From contig USQQ01000004.1 in NCBI GenBank assembly GCA_900556875.1, positions 68,927-132,926 of the forward strand: DNA of 64,000 bases, given 5' to 3'. The notes under the pieces are model-generated. The model worked only from the letters and a program-made list of their open reading frames with translations. It did not search any database and had not been told where the DNA came from. The position numbers and the translations under genes are program-made. Source of the stretch: an uncultured Collinsella sp. (lineage in GTDB: Bacteria; Actinomycetota; Coriobacteriia; Coriobacteriales; Coriobacteriaceae). Positions 35,182-43,928 of the stretch are shown here, piece by piece (position 1 is the stretch's first letter; every line of letters begins with the position of its first letter).

Positions 35182-37422
35182 GTGGCAAAGAAGAAGACGA
35201 AGAACCAGCCAAAGAAAAAGCAGGTCAACGCCGAGAACGTCATCGGCCTGCACTCCGAGGTCACCGACCAGCCGATCACGCAAACGCTCGAGGTCAACTA
35301 TATGCCCTACGCCATGAGCGTCAACGTGTCGCGTGCGTTCCCCGAGATCGACGGCTTTAAGCCCTCGCACCGCAAGCTGCTCTACACCATGTACAAGATG
35401 GGCCTGCTCAAGGGCGAGCGCCAGAAGAGCGCCAACATCGTGGGCCAGACCATGAAGCTCAACCCGCACAGCGATGCCGCGATCTACGAGACGATGGTGC
35501 GCCTGGCCACGGGCAACGAGGCGCTACTTGCCCCCTTCGTGGAGTCGAAGGGCAACTTTGGCAAGTACTATTCGGGCGACCTGAGCTACGCCGCCTCGCG
35601 TTATACCGAGGCCAAGCTCTCCCCCATCAGCGCCGAGATCTTCAAGGACATCGACAAGGACCCGGTCGACTTCGTCGACAGCTACGACGGCGCCATGAAG
35701 GAGCCGCGCTTGCTGCCCACCACGTTCCCCAATATCCTCGTCTCGGCCAACAAGGGCATCGGCGTCGCCATGGCGTCCGACATCTGCGGCTTCAACCTCA
35801 ACGAGGTCTGCACCGCCACAATGCACTACCTGAAGGACCCCGACTGCGACCTGCTCGAGTACATGCCCATGCCCGATTTCTCGACCGGCGGCGAGATTAT
35901 CTACCGCCGCGAGGAGATGGAGAAGATCATCGAGACCGGTCTTGGCAGCTTCCAGATTCGCTCCCGCTGGCGCTGGATTCCCGAAGAGCGCATCATCGAG
36001 GTGTACGAGATCCCCTACACCACCAAGACCGATGTCATCATCGAGCGCATCGTCAAGCTCTCCAAGGAGGGCAAGGTCAAGGAAATCGCCGACATCCGTG
36101 ACGAGACCGACCTTTCGGGCCTGCGCATCGCCATCGACCTTAAGCGCGGCGTCGACCCCGATAAGCTCATGGCCAAGCTCTATCGCTCGACCACGCTGCA
36201 GGACTCATTCTCGTGCAACTTCAACGTGCTGGTCGACGGCTATCCCCGTGTTATGGGCGTGCGCCAGATCCTGCACGAGTGGGTCGCGTGGCGCATTCAG
36301 TCCACGCGTCGCCGCATTAACTTTGACCTGGGCAAAAAGTCCGAGCGCCTGCACCTGCTGCACGGCCTCGAGGCGATCCTGCTCGACATCGACAAGGCCA
36401 TCGCCATCATCCGTGGCACCAAGCTCGAGGCCGAAGTCGTGCCCAACCTCATGAAGGGCTTTGACATCGACGAGACCCAGGCAGAGTTTGTTGCCGAGCT
36501 CAAGCTCCGCAACATCAACGAGGAGTACATCCTCAACCGCACCAAGGACATTGCAAAGCTCGAGGGCGAGATCGCCGAGCTTGAGGAGATCCTTTCGAGC
36601 GAGGAAAACATCAAGAAGGTTATCAGCGACGAGCTGGCCGCGGTCAACAAGAAATATGTGATGCCGCGCCGCACGGGCAGGATTGAGCCCCACGAGGTCG
36701 TCGAGGTAAGCTTGGAGCCCGAGGTCGAGGAGTACCCGGTAACCATCATGCTCTCGCGCGATGGTTACCTTAAGAAGATGACTGACCGCGTGCTCAAGAA
36801 GGCGACCACGCTCAAGTACAAGGACGGCGACAAACCCTTTATCGAGTTCCCGTCCTCCAACACCCACGAGCTGCTGGTCTTTACCAACAAGAGCCAGGTG
36901 TACAAGTGCAAGGTCGCGGCGTTTGAGGATACAAAGTCGGCCCAGCTGGGCTCGTACCTTCCGACCGATCTTGAGATGGAACCCGACGAGAGCGTCATCT
37001 GGGTCATCGACCCCGAGGACTACAAGGCCGACGTGCTGTTCGTCTTTGAGAACGGCCGCGTGGTGCGTGTCGCGCTTTCTGGATACGCTACCAAGACCAA
37101 CCGCAAGCGCCTTAAGAACGCCATCTACGGCGGCAGCAAGCTGCTGTATGCGCAGGTGCTCAAGGAGGACCGCGACCTCGCGCTGGTCTCGAGCGACTAC
37201 CGCCTGATGAACTTCAACACGTCGCTGCTCAAGACCAAGACGACCACCAACACGCAGGGCGTCCAGGCCTTTACGGCCAAGAAGGGCCGCTCGGTCACCA
37301 CCGTCGGCACGACCGAGGAAATCCTTGGCGCCGGCGTCTCGGCCGAGAAGTTCACCGCGCAGAGCCTGCCCTCCGCCGGCGCCCTCATGAAGGAAAATGA
37401 CATGCCGAGTTTGTTTGACTAA
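35182..37422 (+). CDS. Type IIA topoisomerase, DNA-cleaving (GyrA/ParC-type) subunit
   Basis: A 746-residue breakage-rejoining subunit. The catalytic tyrosine is Y141 in AASRYTEAK. The quinolone-determining segment reads NPHSDAAIYE (residues 94-103), differing from the usual H-G-D-S-A-V-Y-D. A coiled middle region (ELEEILSSEENIKKV) and a short C-terminal beta-propeller-like region follow without an obvious GyrA box, which favours decatenation (ParC-like) over supercoiling. The start is GTG behind AAGAGG, and the N-terminus is Lys-rich. It is co-transcribed with the ATPase subunit. Confidence 0.9.
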   Translation: MAKKKTKNQPKKKQVNAENVIGLHSEVTDQPITQTLEVNYMPYAMSVNVSRAFPEIDGFKPSHRKLLYTMYKMGLLKGERQKSANIVGQTMKLNPHSDAAIYETMVRLATGNEALLAPFVESKGNFGKYYSGDLSYAASRYTEAKLSPISAEIFKDIDKDPVDFVDSYDGAMKEPRLLPTTFPNILVSANKGIGVAMASDICGFNLNEVCTATMHYLKDPDCDLLEYMPMPDFSTGGEIIYRREEMEKIIETGLGSFQIRSRWRWIPEERIIEVYEIPYTTKTDVIIERIVKLSKEGKVKEIADIRDETDLSGLRIAIDLKRGVDPDKLMAKLYRSTTLQDSFSCNFNVLVDGYPRVMGVRQILHEWVAWRIQSTRRRINFDLGKKSERLHLLHGLEAILLDIDKAIAIIRGTKLEAEVVPNLMKGFDIDETQAEFVAELKLRNINEEYILNRTKDIAKLEGEIAELEEILSSEENIKKVISDELAAVNKKYVMPRRTGRIEPHEVVEVSLEPEVEEYPVTIMLSRDGYLKKMTDRVLKKATTLKYKDGDKPFIEFPSSNTHELLVFTNKSQVYKCKVAAFEDTKSAQLGSYLPTDLEMEPDESVIWVIDPEDYKADVLFVFENGRVVRVALSGYATKTNRKRLKNAIYGGSKLLYAQVLKEDRDLALVSSDYRLMNFNTSLLKTKTTTNTQGVQAFTAKKGRSVTTVGTTEEILGAGVSAEKFTAQSLPSAGALMKENDMPSLFD

Positions 37423-37461
37423 AACAACGGCGACTAAACCGTCATGGTTTTACAAAGCAGC

Positions 37462-37499
37462 GGGGCCCGGAGCGCAGTAAACGCTGCGCCCCGGGCCCC
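37462..37499. terminator. GC-rich hairpin between convergent genes
   Basis: GGGGCCCGG pairs with CCGGGCCCC, with a second inner CGCAG/CTGCG stem, lying between the topoisomerase stop and the convergent ATPase stop. There is no T-run, so termination is likely but not certain. Confidence 0.55.
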
Positions 37500-37521
37500 A
37501 TGCATTACACCAGCATCATCC

Positions 37522-38811
37522 CTATAGACAAAATGCCGCATAAAGCGGAACAGACATAAGCCCATCATTCATTCCAAAGGGCTTAGTCGATAGCCTGATA
37601 AGGCGCACGCCCGGATGGGTCTTTTTAAGTGAGGACAGACTTCGAGATCTTGTGTTCTCCCCCGCCTTGACTTCAATCGCAGACAAGCATCCCTGCTTCT
37701 CTACTACAAAGTCGATTTCCGCACGATTATCTCGCGCCCAATAATGCAGTGGATAACCCATGGCTGAAAGCTGTTGGGCAACGTAGTTTTCGGTAAGTGC
37801 ACCCATGAATGTGCCGCCGATACCGGCAAGAATATCGGCGCGTTGAGCACCGGCCTTGGAGACCAGCAGCCCTGTATCCGCCTGATAGATTTTAAAAGCA
37901 GAAGGGTTAACGAAGGCCTCTAAGGGGCTTTCGATCTGCCCGACTAGGCTGCAGCGCGCCACCGTACCCGACAATACAAGCCAATCGAGAGCATCTCCAA
38001 AGAGAGACGCATTGCCCCCCGCTCGCACTACCTTGTATTGAAATTTACGATTCTCTTTGGCAAGCTGCTGTGGAATGGAATCGAAGCACGCACGCGTCTT
38101 TGCACTCAAGCGTTCATCAGCATATTTATTGGTGTCGGCGGAATATCCGTCGAGAATAATCCGATGCTTTTCGGCCACATCAATGATTGACTGATCATCG
38201 ATGTACGTTTGGACCGCCTCGGGCATTCCGCCAACAACAAGATACTGTCGATAGAGCCCAAGCGCCTTTTCATGAAGGCTTGGCGCAAGAGGACCCATTA
38301 TCTCGAATGATGAGCGTATCTCGTCGACCAGCTGATCGTGCCCCATCGCCCAGAGAAACTCCTCGAAATCGAGTGGAGTCATCTCAATCAAGTCGGTCTT
38401 TCCGACGGGGAACGAATACGACTGATGGTTAATGGCAACCCCAAGAAGCGACCCGGCAGCCGCAACGTAATACTCGGGAGCATCTTCGCAAAAGTATTTA
38501 AGGGAAGTGAGCGCTTCCTCGCATGCCTGGATCTCGTCAATGAACAGTAAGGTTTTGCCAGGCACGATACGCTGTCCCGTACGAGCCTCGATCGCACGTA
38601 CGATCGAATGAGGGTCAAGACCGCCCGAAAAATCCGCTCGCGCCGACCGGTCGTTCTCAAGATTAACGTAGACAACCGATTCGAAAAGATCCTGGGCGTA
38701 CGTTCTGAGCAAATAGGTCTTGCCACACTGGCGCACGCCTTTGACCAGCAAAGGTTTTCTATCAGCTCTGTCTCGCCATTCCCTAAGGAGCTCGTCTGCC
38801 TTGCGACGCAT
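37522..38811 (-). CDS. AAA_14/DUF4143 ATPase
   Basis: A 429-residue ATPase of the AAA_14-DUF4143 type. Walker A is VKGVRQCGKTYLL and Walker B TLLFIDEIQ, followed by a sensor AAGSLLGVAI. The DUF4143 half ends in RAEIDFVVEKQGCLSAIEVK, a PD-(D/E)XK-like signature. AAGG precedes the ATG. It is one of two such ATPases in the window (the other starts at 31604) and is transcribed alone. The family is common in Coriobacteriia, Bacteroides and archaea, with no agreed role. Confidence 0.87.
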   Translation of the reverse strand: MRRKADELLREWRDRADRKPLLVKGVRQCGKTYLLRTYAQDLFESVVYVNLENDRSARADFSGGLDPHSIVRAIEARTGQRIVPGKTLLFIDEIQACEEALTSLKYFCEDAPEYYVAAAGSLLGVAINHQSYSFPVGKTDLIEMTPLDFEEFLWAMGHDQLVDEIRSSFEIMGPLAPSLHEKALGLYRQYLVVGGMPEAVQTYIDDQSIIDVAEKHRIILDGYSADTNKYADERLSAKTRACFDSIPQQLAKENRKFQYKVVRAGGNASLFGDALDWLVLSGTVARCSLVGQIESPLEAFVNPSAFKIYQADTGLLVSKAGAQRADILAGIGGTFMGALTENYVAQQLSAMGYPLHYWARDNRAEIDFVVEKQGCLSAIEVKAGENTRSRSLSSLKKTHPGVRLIRLSTKPFGMNDGLMSVPLYAAFCL

Positions 38812-38991
38812 ACGTAACCTTCCCTCATGAACTTCTATTTGACAATATTTTAACGCGGATTAATTTGTTTTCAGTTATTTTTCTGCGTTTAAAAATTGTT
38901 CTATACGGTACTTGAGGGAATTCGCCCCTATCTCTCGGTAAGGACAGCAAGCATTTCCACCAACGCTGATTGCCATGCGTTCTTCTTGTCC

Positions 38992-39522
38992 TTAGGCAAG
39001 CTTGCGAGCGAGCTCTCGCACCTCTTTCAACTTGGGCGAGGATGCCATGCTGTCGCGCTCGGTCATACCGCTGATGGTGACAATGCCCTGGTCCTCCCAC
39101 TTGCAGTACGCGCAGGTTGACTTGTACATAGCGATCGCCGCATCATAGACACCCTCGCTGTGGCTATCGAGTAAAAGGGCCGTCTTGGTGAACGGGAATC
39201 CCGTGGCACCGAAGGCGTACAGGCGGTCGATGGCGGTCTTTTCCTGCGCAGTGATATCAGACCAGTAGATAGGCGAAGCGAAGACAACCATGTCGGTGTC
39301 TTTCAGCGACTCAATCACGTTGGCCATGTCATCCTTCTGCACGCAGACGCCCTCATGGGCGAAGCAGTACTGGCATCCCAAGCAGCCGGCGATCTTCTTG
39401 CTGGCAACGCGGATGACCTCGACCGTATGGCCGCCCTCACGCGCGGTCTCGGCAAACGCCTCGACCATGGTATCGGTATTAGCGCCCTTACGCGGGCTGC
39501 CGCTCAATACAACGATATTCAT
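38992..39522 (-). CDS. NAD(P)H-dependent FMN reductase/flavodoxin-like oxidoreductase
   Basis: A 176-residue flavoprotein of the iron-sulfur-flavoprotein/FMN-reductase group. The phosphate loop is LSGSPRKGANTDTM, the Cys-rich segment CLGCQYCFAHEGVC, and the flavin contact VFASPIYWSDI. The paired cysteines may carry an Fe-S cluster. It starts at the ATG at 39522 and is transcribed alone, toward the DUF4143 gene. The substrate is unknown (quinones, nitroaromatics and iron chelates are typical). Confidence 0.9.
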   Translation of the reverse strand: MNIVVLSGSPRKGANTDTMVEAFAETAREGGHTVEVIRVASKKIAGCLGCQYCFAHEGVCVQKDDMANVIESLKDTDMVVFASPIYWSDITAQEKTAIDRLYAFGATGFPFTKTALLLDSHSEGVYDAAIAMYKSTCAYCKWEDQGIVTISGMTERDSMASSPKLKEVRELARKLA

Positions 39523-39720
39523 AGGATTCCCTCTCCCTCATGCTGCAGGCGCGCAGCATGCTTTCTTGTAACCAAAACGAATGGTGTTAATCAATCGCCA
39601 GCAGGCCATATCTCTTGTTCAAGTTCCCTAAAGAAGCTCAAGACGATTGCGATTGCCTTATACAACGTCGAAAATCAAAGAGGGCCCATAGCAACGCCAC
39701 CTACCTGAAATGACATGCGG

Positions 39721-40281
39721 TCAAGACGAGCTACGAGGATCGTGACGAGCCGATACCGCCCGCATGCCCCCTTCGGAATAGGCGCTGAGCAGCTCCTGAG
39801 CGTGGGCAAACTCGGGCCCTCGCCTCCAACCGAGCAGGCGGTTGACCGCGAGATTTCCCTGGACGTTGTGGACGAAGAGCAGATAGGCGTCCTCACGCGA
39901 AAGCCCAGTCTCCTCCATGATCGAGGGAACCATCTGCTCGGCGCCGCGCTCGACGACGCGCTGTGCCACCCGGGCGTACGCGTCGTCATCCGAGTAGAGC
40001 AGATAATAGTCATCGTTTGCCGGCGGACGCTGGCAGAGGGCACCCGCCTCCGTTCCCTCGAGCGGCGGCACCGCCGCCAAGGCCTCGTCGATAAGCGCGT
40101 CGAGCAGGGCGAACTTGTCCTCGTAGTGCAGATAGAACGTGCCACGGTTGATATCGGCGCGGCGGCAAATATCCGCTACCGTCATCTTCGCGAAGCCGAC
40201 CTCGGCCAGCAGCGCGAAGAACGCCTCCCGTATGACCGAGAGTGTATAGCGTCGGCGACGATCGATCTTCCCCGCTTCCAT
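39721..40281 (-). CDS. TetR-family regulator of the sirtuin operon (copy 1)
   Basis: A 186-residue TetR regulator: helix-turn-helix KMTVADICRRADINRGTFYLHYEDK, then a C-terminal ligand or dimer domain (MVPSIMEETGLSREDAYLLFVHN). The ATG at 40281 is preceded by TTGGAGGGG; the longer open frame to 40308 would have no ribosome site. It is divergent from the sirtuin-like operon at 40425 and presumably represses it. A second copy with roughly five of six residues identical is at 43024. Confidence 0.92.
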   Translation of the reverse strand: MEAGKIDRRRRYTLSVIREAFFALLAEVGFAKMTVADICRRADINRGTFYLHYEDKFALLDALIDEALAAVPPLEGTEAGALCQRPPANDDYYLLYSDDDAYARVAQRVVERGAEQMVPSIMEETGLSREDAYLLFVHNVQGNLAVNRLLGWRRGPEFAHAQELLSAYSEGGMRAVSARHDPRSSS

Positions 40282-40385
40282 TACCCCTCCAATTGCAACG
40301 CTCGACAATGCCCGGCAAACGCTCGTTTATCGACAGCAGGCCGAAGCTGTTCATTGCTCTTAAGCAAATCGACATGGATACTTTT

Positions 40386-40405
40386 TATAGACACCTGTTT
40401 ATAAT
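40386..40405 (+). promoter_or_regulatory. Promoter/operator of the sirtuin operon
   Basis: ATAGACACCTGTTTAT (40387-40402) is an imperfect dyad, 12 of 16 positions symmetric, overlapping a TATAAT -10 at 40400-40405. The first 12 bases recur exactly at the duplicated locus at 43691, so it is a good candidate TetR operator. Confidence 0.6.
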
Positions 40406-40424
40406 AGCTGAAAGAAGGTATCCA

Positions 40425-41402
40425 GTGACCCTGTACGAGCAGCTCGTTATCGAGCTCACCAACCGATCGTTTTCCCTTCATGCCGCCTACCGCAGCGGCA
40501 GCACGCCCTATGAGCTGAGTGACCGCGAGCCCGAGCCCTACGACCAGCAAATCGAGGACTTCGCCCGTATGATCGAAGAAGCCGATTGCGTGCTGGTGGG
40601 CGGGGCCTCCGGGCTCTCCGCGGCGGGCGGCGGCGACTTCTACTACGAGGACAACGCGACCTATCGCAAGCATTTCGGCAAATTCGCCGAGCGCTACGGT
40701 TTCAAGGGCGCTTTCGAGGGGTCGTTCTACCGCTGGCCCACCGCCGAGGCGCGCTGGGGATACCTCGCCACCTTCCTCGACACCACGCTCAACGCCCCGC
40801 TGCGCAAGCCCTACAGGGACCTCGACGCCATTCTCGCCGAGAAGGATTTCTTCGTGCTCACCACCAACCAGGACACGCAGTTTGTGAAGCTCTATCCCTG
40901 GGAGAAAGTGGCAGAGATCCAAGGCGACCACCGCTTCTTTCAGTGCTCCCGCTGTTGCACCGACGCGGTGTGGGATGCGGTCGAGCCGGTCTCCAACATG
41001 GTAGAGGCCATGGGAGACGGCCTTGAGGTTCCGACAGAGCTCGTGCCGCGCTGCCCGCACTGCGGGGCAGAGGCGTTCCCCTGGGTTCGCGGCTACGGCA
41101 ACTTCCTGCAGGGCGAACTCTACGAGGAGCAGTACCGCAAGGTGTCCGAATGGCTCGACGCGCACGCACGGCAGAGGATCCTCTTCCTCGAGCTGGGTGT
41201 GGGCCGCATGACGCCCGCGTTTATCCAGGAGCCGTTCTGGGCCCTCACGGCGCAGTTACCGCAGGCCAGCTACATCGCCGTAAACAACAAGACGCAGTTT
41301 CTCCCCCGCGCGATCGAGGATCGGGGGCTCGCCGTTCGCGCCGACATCGCCGACGTGCTTGCCGACGTGCTTGCCGACGTGCGCAAGACGCTGGGGAGGT
41401 AG
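40425..41402 (+). CDS. Sirtuin-like protein A (class M-like)
   Basis: A 325-residue NAD+-dependent SIR2-fold protein. The NAD loop is VLVGGASGLSAAGGGDF; the ribose/catalytic loop is FVLTTNQDTQF. A zinc ribbon is built from CSRCC and CPHC. Where classical sirtuins have the catalytic His (HG), this one reads EIQGDH: the His is replaced by Gln, as I recall for the SirTM class of ADP-ribosylating sirtuins. The GTG start at 40425 is chosen because the duplicate at 43728 starts at the same place with ATG. It is first gene of a three-gene operon. No macrodomain or lipoate partner lies nearby. Confidence 0.82.
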   Translation: MTLYEQLVIELTNRSFSLHAAYRSGSTPYELSDREPEPYDQQIEDFARMIEEADCVLVGGASGLSAAGGGDFYYEDNATYRKHFGKFAERYGFKGAFEGSFYRWPTAEARWGYLATFLDTTLNAPLRKPYRDLDAILAEKDFFVLTTNQDTQFVKLYPWEKVAEIQGDHRFFQCSRCCTDAVWDAVEPVSNMVEAMGDGLEVPTELVPRCPHCGAEAFPWVRGYGNFLQGELYEEQYRKVSEWLDAHARQRILFLELGVGRMTPAFIQEPFWALTAQLPQASYIAVNNKTQFLPRAIEDRGLAVRADIADVLADVLADVRKTLGR

Positions 41403-41405
41403 CGC

Positions 41406-42104
41406 ATGGAGACGGCGAAAGCAGTTCGCATAGGCAGGGCGCTAGCCGAAGCGGATCTTGTCATCATCGGCGCTAGCAACGGACTCGACATGGCGGAGGG
41501 GCTCAACCTTTTCTGCGCCGATGCTCATTTCCAAGAGGCGTACGGGGACCTCGCCCAGGCAGACGGCATCGGCTGCATACTGCAGGGGCTCGCTTCCCCG
41601 GATGCCAGCGTGCGACGCCGATGGGCCGAGCGGTTCCATCAAAAGGAGTATCTCGAATATGAGCCCGGCTCGCTCATGAACGGGCTGCGGCGTCTTACGG
41701 AGCACGCCGACACCTTCGTGGTCACATGCAACATCGACGGGCACTTCGCGCGCGCCGGGTTCGACGAGAACCGCGTGCTCGAGACGGAGGGGGGCATACG
41801 CACGTCGATCGACGAGCGGCGTCTCGCCCATCCAGACGCCCTCGCCACGGCCCAGCTCGAGGAGCTCGAGCGCCTTGTGCAAGCCCATCGCAACGGCAGG
41901 GTCGCCATCCTCGAACTTGGCGTGGGACTGCGCAACGGCATCATAAAGCACATGCTCGCCCAGATCGCGAACGTCTGCGAGCACGCCACCTACATCGTGT
42001 TCAACTACAGCCAGGCTATGGCGCCCGATGCATCGTGCGAGACGATTCTCGTTGACGGCGATATGGCCCCGGCTTTCGAGGAGATTGCCCAATGCCGTCT
42101 CTAG
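41406..42104 (+). CDS. Sirtuin-like protein B (degenerate, no zinc ribbon)
   Basis: A 232-residue SIR2-fold relative with the NAD loop VIIGASNGLDMAEGLN and catalytic-loop equivalent FVVTCNIDGHF. The Cys ribbon is missing, and the segment replacing the catalytic residue is LETEGG. The late Rossmann strand is present (VAILELGVGLRNGIIKHML). It starts four bases after protein A with GGGAGG, and overlaps protein C by 13 bases. It may be a pseudo-enzyme or regulatory subunit of the operon's other two products. Confidence 0.78.
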   Translation: METAKAVRIGRALAEADLVIIGASNGLDMAEGLNLFCADAHFQEAYGDLAQADGIGCILQGLASPDASVRRRWAERFHQKEYLEYEPGSLMNGLRRLTEHADTFVVTCNIDGHFARAGFDENRVLETEGGIRTSIDERRLAHPDALATAQLEELERLVQAHRNGRVAILELGVGLRNGIIKHMLAQIANVCEHATYIVFNYSQAMAPDASCETILVDGDMAPAFEEIAQCRL

Positions 42105-42940
42105 AGAGGGAGGCGTATAGGCTTCGAAGCCTTATCGACGATGCCGACGCCATCATCGTCGGCATCGGCTCGGGCATGTCAAGCGCCGCCGGGTTCAACC
42201 ATTACAACCGCGCAGGCATGGCGCGCGCCGGAATGACGGACTGGCAGCAAGCCTTTGGCTTCAAGAGCCTTTTCGACGGCTTCTACCACCTCTACCCCAG
42301 CCTCGAGCAGCGATGGGCATACTATGCGCGATACATCGACTTCATGCTGCGCGAGCCGACCTCGCAGCCCTATCTCGACCTACGGTCCCTCATCGGCCAT
42401 AAGGATTACTTCATCCTGAGCACCAATGTAGACACCCAGGTCGAGAAGACGTTTCCCACCGAGAGGATCTGCAACTATCAGGGAAGCTTCGCGCACCTTC
42501 AATGCAAGCAGCCATGCTGCGACGAGCTCTTCGATGCGAGCCCCTACGTCGAGCGCATGCTCGCGGGCATGGCGGGGTTCGAGGTCCTCAGCGAGGATGT
42601 CCCCCGATGCCCGCATTGCGGCTGGCAGCTTGTGCCGTGGGTGCGCGACGACACGTTTCTGCAGGGTGCGGCCTGGCGCGAGAGCCTCGGACGATACGAG
42701 CGCTTTGTGTGCGAGCGCAGCGATCGCCGCGTGCTGTTGCTGGAGCTCGGCGTGGGCGAGATGACCCCCGGCATCATCACGCTCCCGTTCTGGAGCATGA
42801 CCGCGAAGCTGCCGGATGCGCACCTTTTGAGCGTAAACATCTCGGGCGGCTCGGCTCCGCTGCAGCTTGGAAGTAAGGCGGAGGCGACCCAGGCCGATTT
42901 GGGCGCCCTGCTCTCGGTGGCGCGGGCAGGTGGCGAGTAA
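42092..42940 (+). CDS. Sirtuin-like protein C (class M-like)
   Basis: A 282-residue SIR2-fold protein. The NAD loop is IIVGIGSGMSSAAGFNHYN, the catalytic loop FILSTNVDTQVEKTF, and the His-position segment NYQGSFAH (Gln again in place of His). The zinc ribbon has CKQPCC and CPHC, and the C-terminal strand VLLLELGVGEMTPGI. GAGGAG precedes the ATG. It forms an operon with A and B. The last 665 bp recur almost unchanged at 45738-46402. Confidence 0.85.
   Translation: MPSLEREAYRLRSLIDDADAIIVGIGSGMSSAAGFNHYNRAGMARAGMTDWQQAFGFKSLFDGFYHLYPSLEQRWAYYARYIDFMLREPTSQPYLDLRSLIGHKDYFILSTNVDTQVEKTFPTERICNYQGSFAHLQCKQPCCDELFDASPYVERMLAGMAGFEVLSEDVPRCPHCGWQLVPWVRDDTFLQGAAWRESLGRYERFVCERSDRRVLLLELGVGEMTPGIITLPFWSMTAKLPDAHLLSVNISGGSAPLQLGSKAEATQADLGALLSVARAGGE
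42261..42925. repeat. 665-bp direct repeat, copy 1 (3' part of sirtuin C)
   Basis: Nearly identical to 45738-46402 with a constant offset of 3477. By eye only an isolated base change near 42294 and one at 42918 were seen before the sequences diverge. The gene is intact in this copy. Confidence 0.95.
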
Positions 42941-42975
42941 CGCGGAGCGGTAGACGCGCAATGAGGTTTTAGCCG

Positions 42976-43005
42976 CAGCCTCCGAACGAGAGGGCTCGGA
43001 GGCTG
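42976..43005. terminator. Hairpin between sirtuin C and the second TetR gene
   Basis: Perfect 10-bp stem CAGCCTCCGA / TCGGAGGCTG between two convergent stops, with no long T-run. Confidence 0.6.
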
Positions 43006-43023
43006 GTATTCCTGAATCGCAGG

Positions 43024-43584
43024 TCACGATGGGTTATCGGAATCGCGAAGAGCGGATACCGCCAGTAAGCCCCCTTCGGAATAGGCGTTGAGCAGCTCCT
43101 GGGCATGGGTGAACTCGGGGCCTCGTCTCCAGCCGAGCAGGCGGTTGACGGCCAGATTGCCCTGGACGTTGTGGACGAAGAGCAGGAAGGCGTCTTCGCG
43201 TGAAAGCCCTGTTTTCTCCATGACCCAGGGAACCATCTGCTCCGCTCCGCGTTCTATGACGCGCTGGGCTACGCGAGCGTATGAGTCGCTGTCCGAATAA
43301 AGCAGGCGATAATCGTCGTCTGCCGGCGGACGCTGGCAAAGCGTTGCCGATTCAACCCCCTCAAGCGGGGGAGCCGCTGCCAATGCCTCGTCGATAAGCG
43401 CATCGAGCAGCGCGTACTTATCCTCGTAATGCAGATAGAACGTTCCCCGGTTGATCTCGGCGCGGCGGCAGATGTCCGCCACCGTCATCTTCGCGAAGCC
43501 GACCTCGGCCAGCAGCGCGAAGAACGCCTCCTGTATGACCGAGAGGGTGTAGCGCCGCCGGCGGTCGATCTTGGTTTCTCCCAT
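43024..43584 (-). CDS. TetR-family regulator (copy 2)
   Basis: A 186-residue paralogue of the TetR protein at 39721, with the same helix-turn-helix (KMTVADICRRAEINRGTFYLHYEDK). It starts at the ATG at 43584 behind TTGGAGAGG. It is divergent from a truncated sirtuin A fragment and the radical SAM pair, and the operator-like word of copy 1 is conserved between them. It probably now controls the radical SAM pair. Confidence 0.92.
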   Translation of the reverse strand: MGETKIDRRRRYTLSVIQEAFFALLAEVGFAKMTVADICRRAEINRGTFYLHYEDKYALLDALIDEALAAAPPLEGVESATLCQRPPADDDYRLLYSDSDSYARVAQRVIERGAEQMVPWVMEKTGLSREDAFLLFVHNVQGNLAVNRLLGWRRGPEFTHAQELLNAYSEGGLLAVSALRDSDNPS

Positions 43585-43690
43585 CGCCTCTCCAATCTGA
43601 GTCGTTTGACAATGTCCAGTAGCTGTTCGTTTATCGACAGGTGCACGCGTTTGTTCATTGCCCCTGCGAAAATCAACAAGGATACTGTTT

Positions 43691-43710
43691 ATAGACACCT
43701 GTTTTTTATA
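43691..43710 (+). promoter_or_regulatory. Operator-like site of the duplicated locus
   Basis: ATAGACACCTGTTTTTTATA repeats the TetR operator candidate of copy 1. The adjoining AGCTGAAAG and start region are also conserved. Confidence 0.5.
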
Positions 43711-43727
43711 GCTGAAAGGGAGCACGG

Positions 43728-43928
43728 ATGACCCTGTGCGAGAAGCTCGGCATCGGGCTTGTCAGCCGATCGTTTTCCCATCGGGCCGTCTATCGAAACG
43801 GCGGCACGTCATACGATTTGAGCGATTGCGAGCCTGCTGCTTGCAAGCAAGATATCGAGGCTTTTGCCCGCAAGGTGGGGGAGGCTGATTGCGTGTTTAC
43901 GGGAGAGGCAGGTAGGCAGGCGTTATGA
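43728..43928 (+). pseudogene. Truncated sirtuin A (copy 2, N-terminal 66 residues)
   Basis: It starts MTLCEKLGIGLVSRSFSH and follows protein A residue by residue (about half identical) up to EADCV at the NAD loop, then ends after a short unrelated tail. The GxSGL loop, catalytic loop and zinc ribbon are lost. Its TGA overlaps the ATG of the radical SAM gene (ATGA), so it may survive as a translated leader that couples to that gene. Confidence 0.85.

Noticed and set aside
38850..38905. AT-rich TTTTAACGC / GCGTTTAAAA pair upstream of the DUF4143 ATPase
   Set aside because: Imperfect and widely spaced; probably ordinary promoter DNA rather than an operator comparable to that at 31498.
41349..41387. 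Short tandem GACGTGCTTGCC repeat in sirtuin A
   Set aside because: Encodes a simple DVLADVLADV helix end inside the gene; no sign of regulation or variation.
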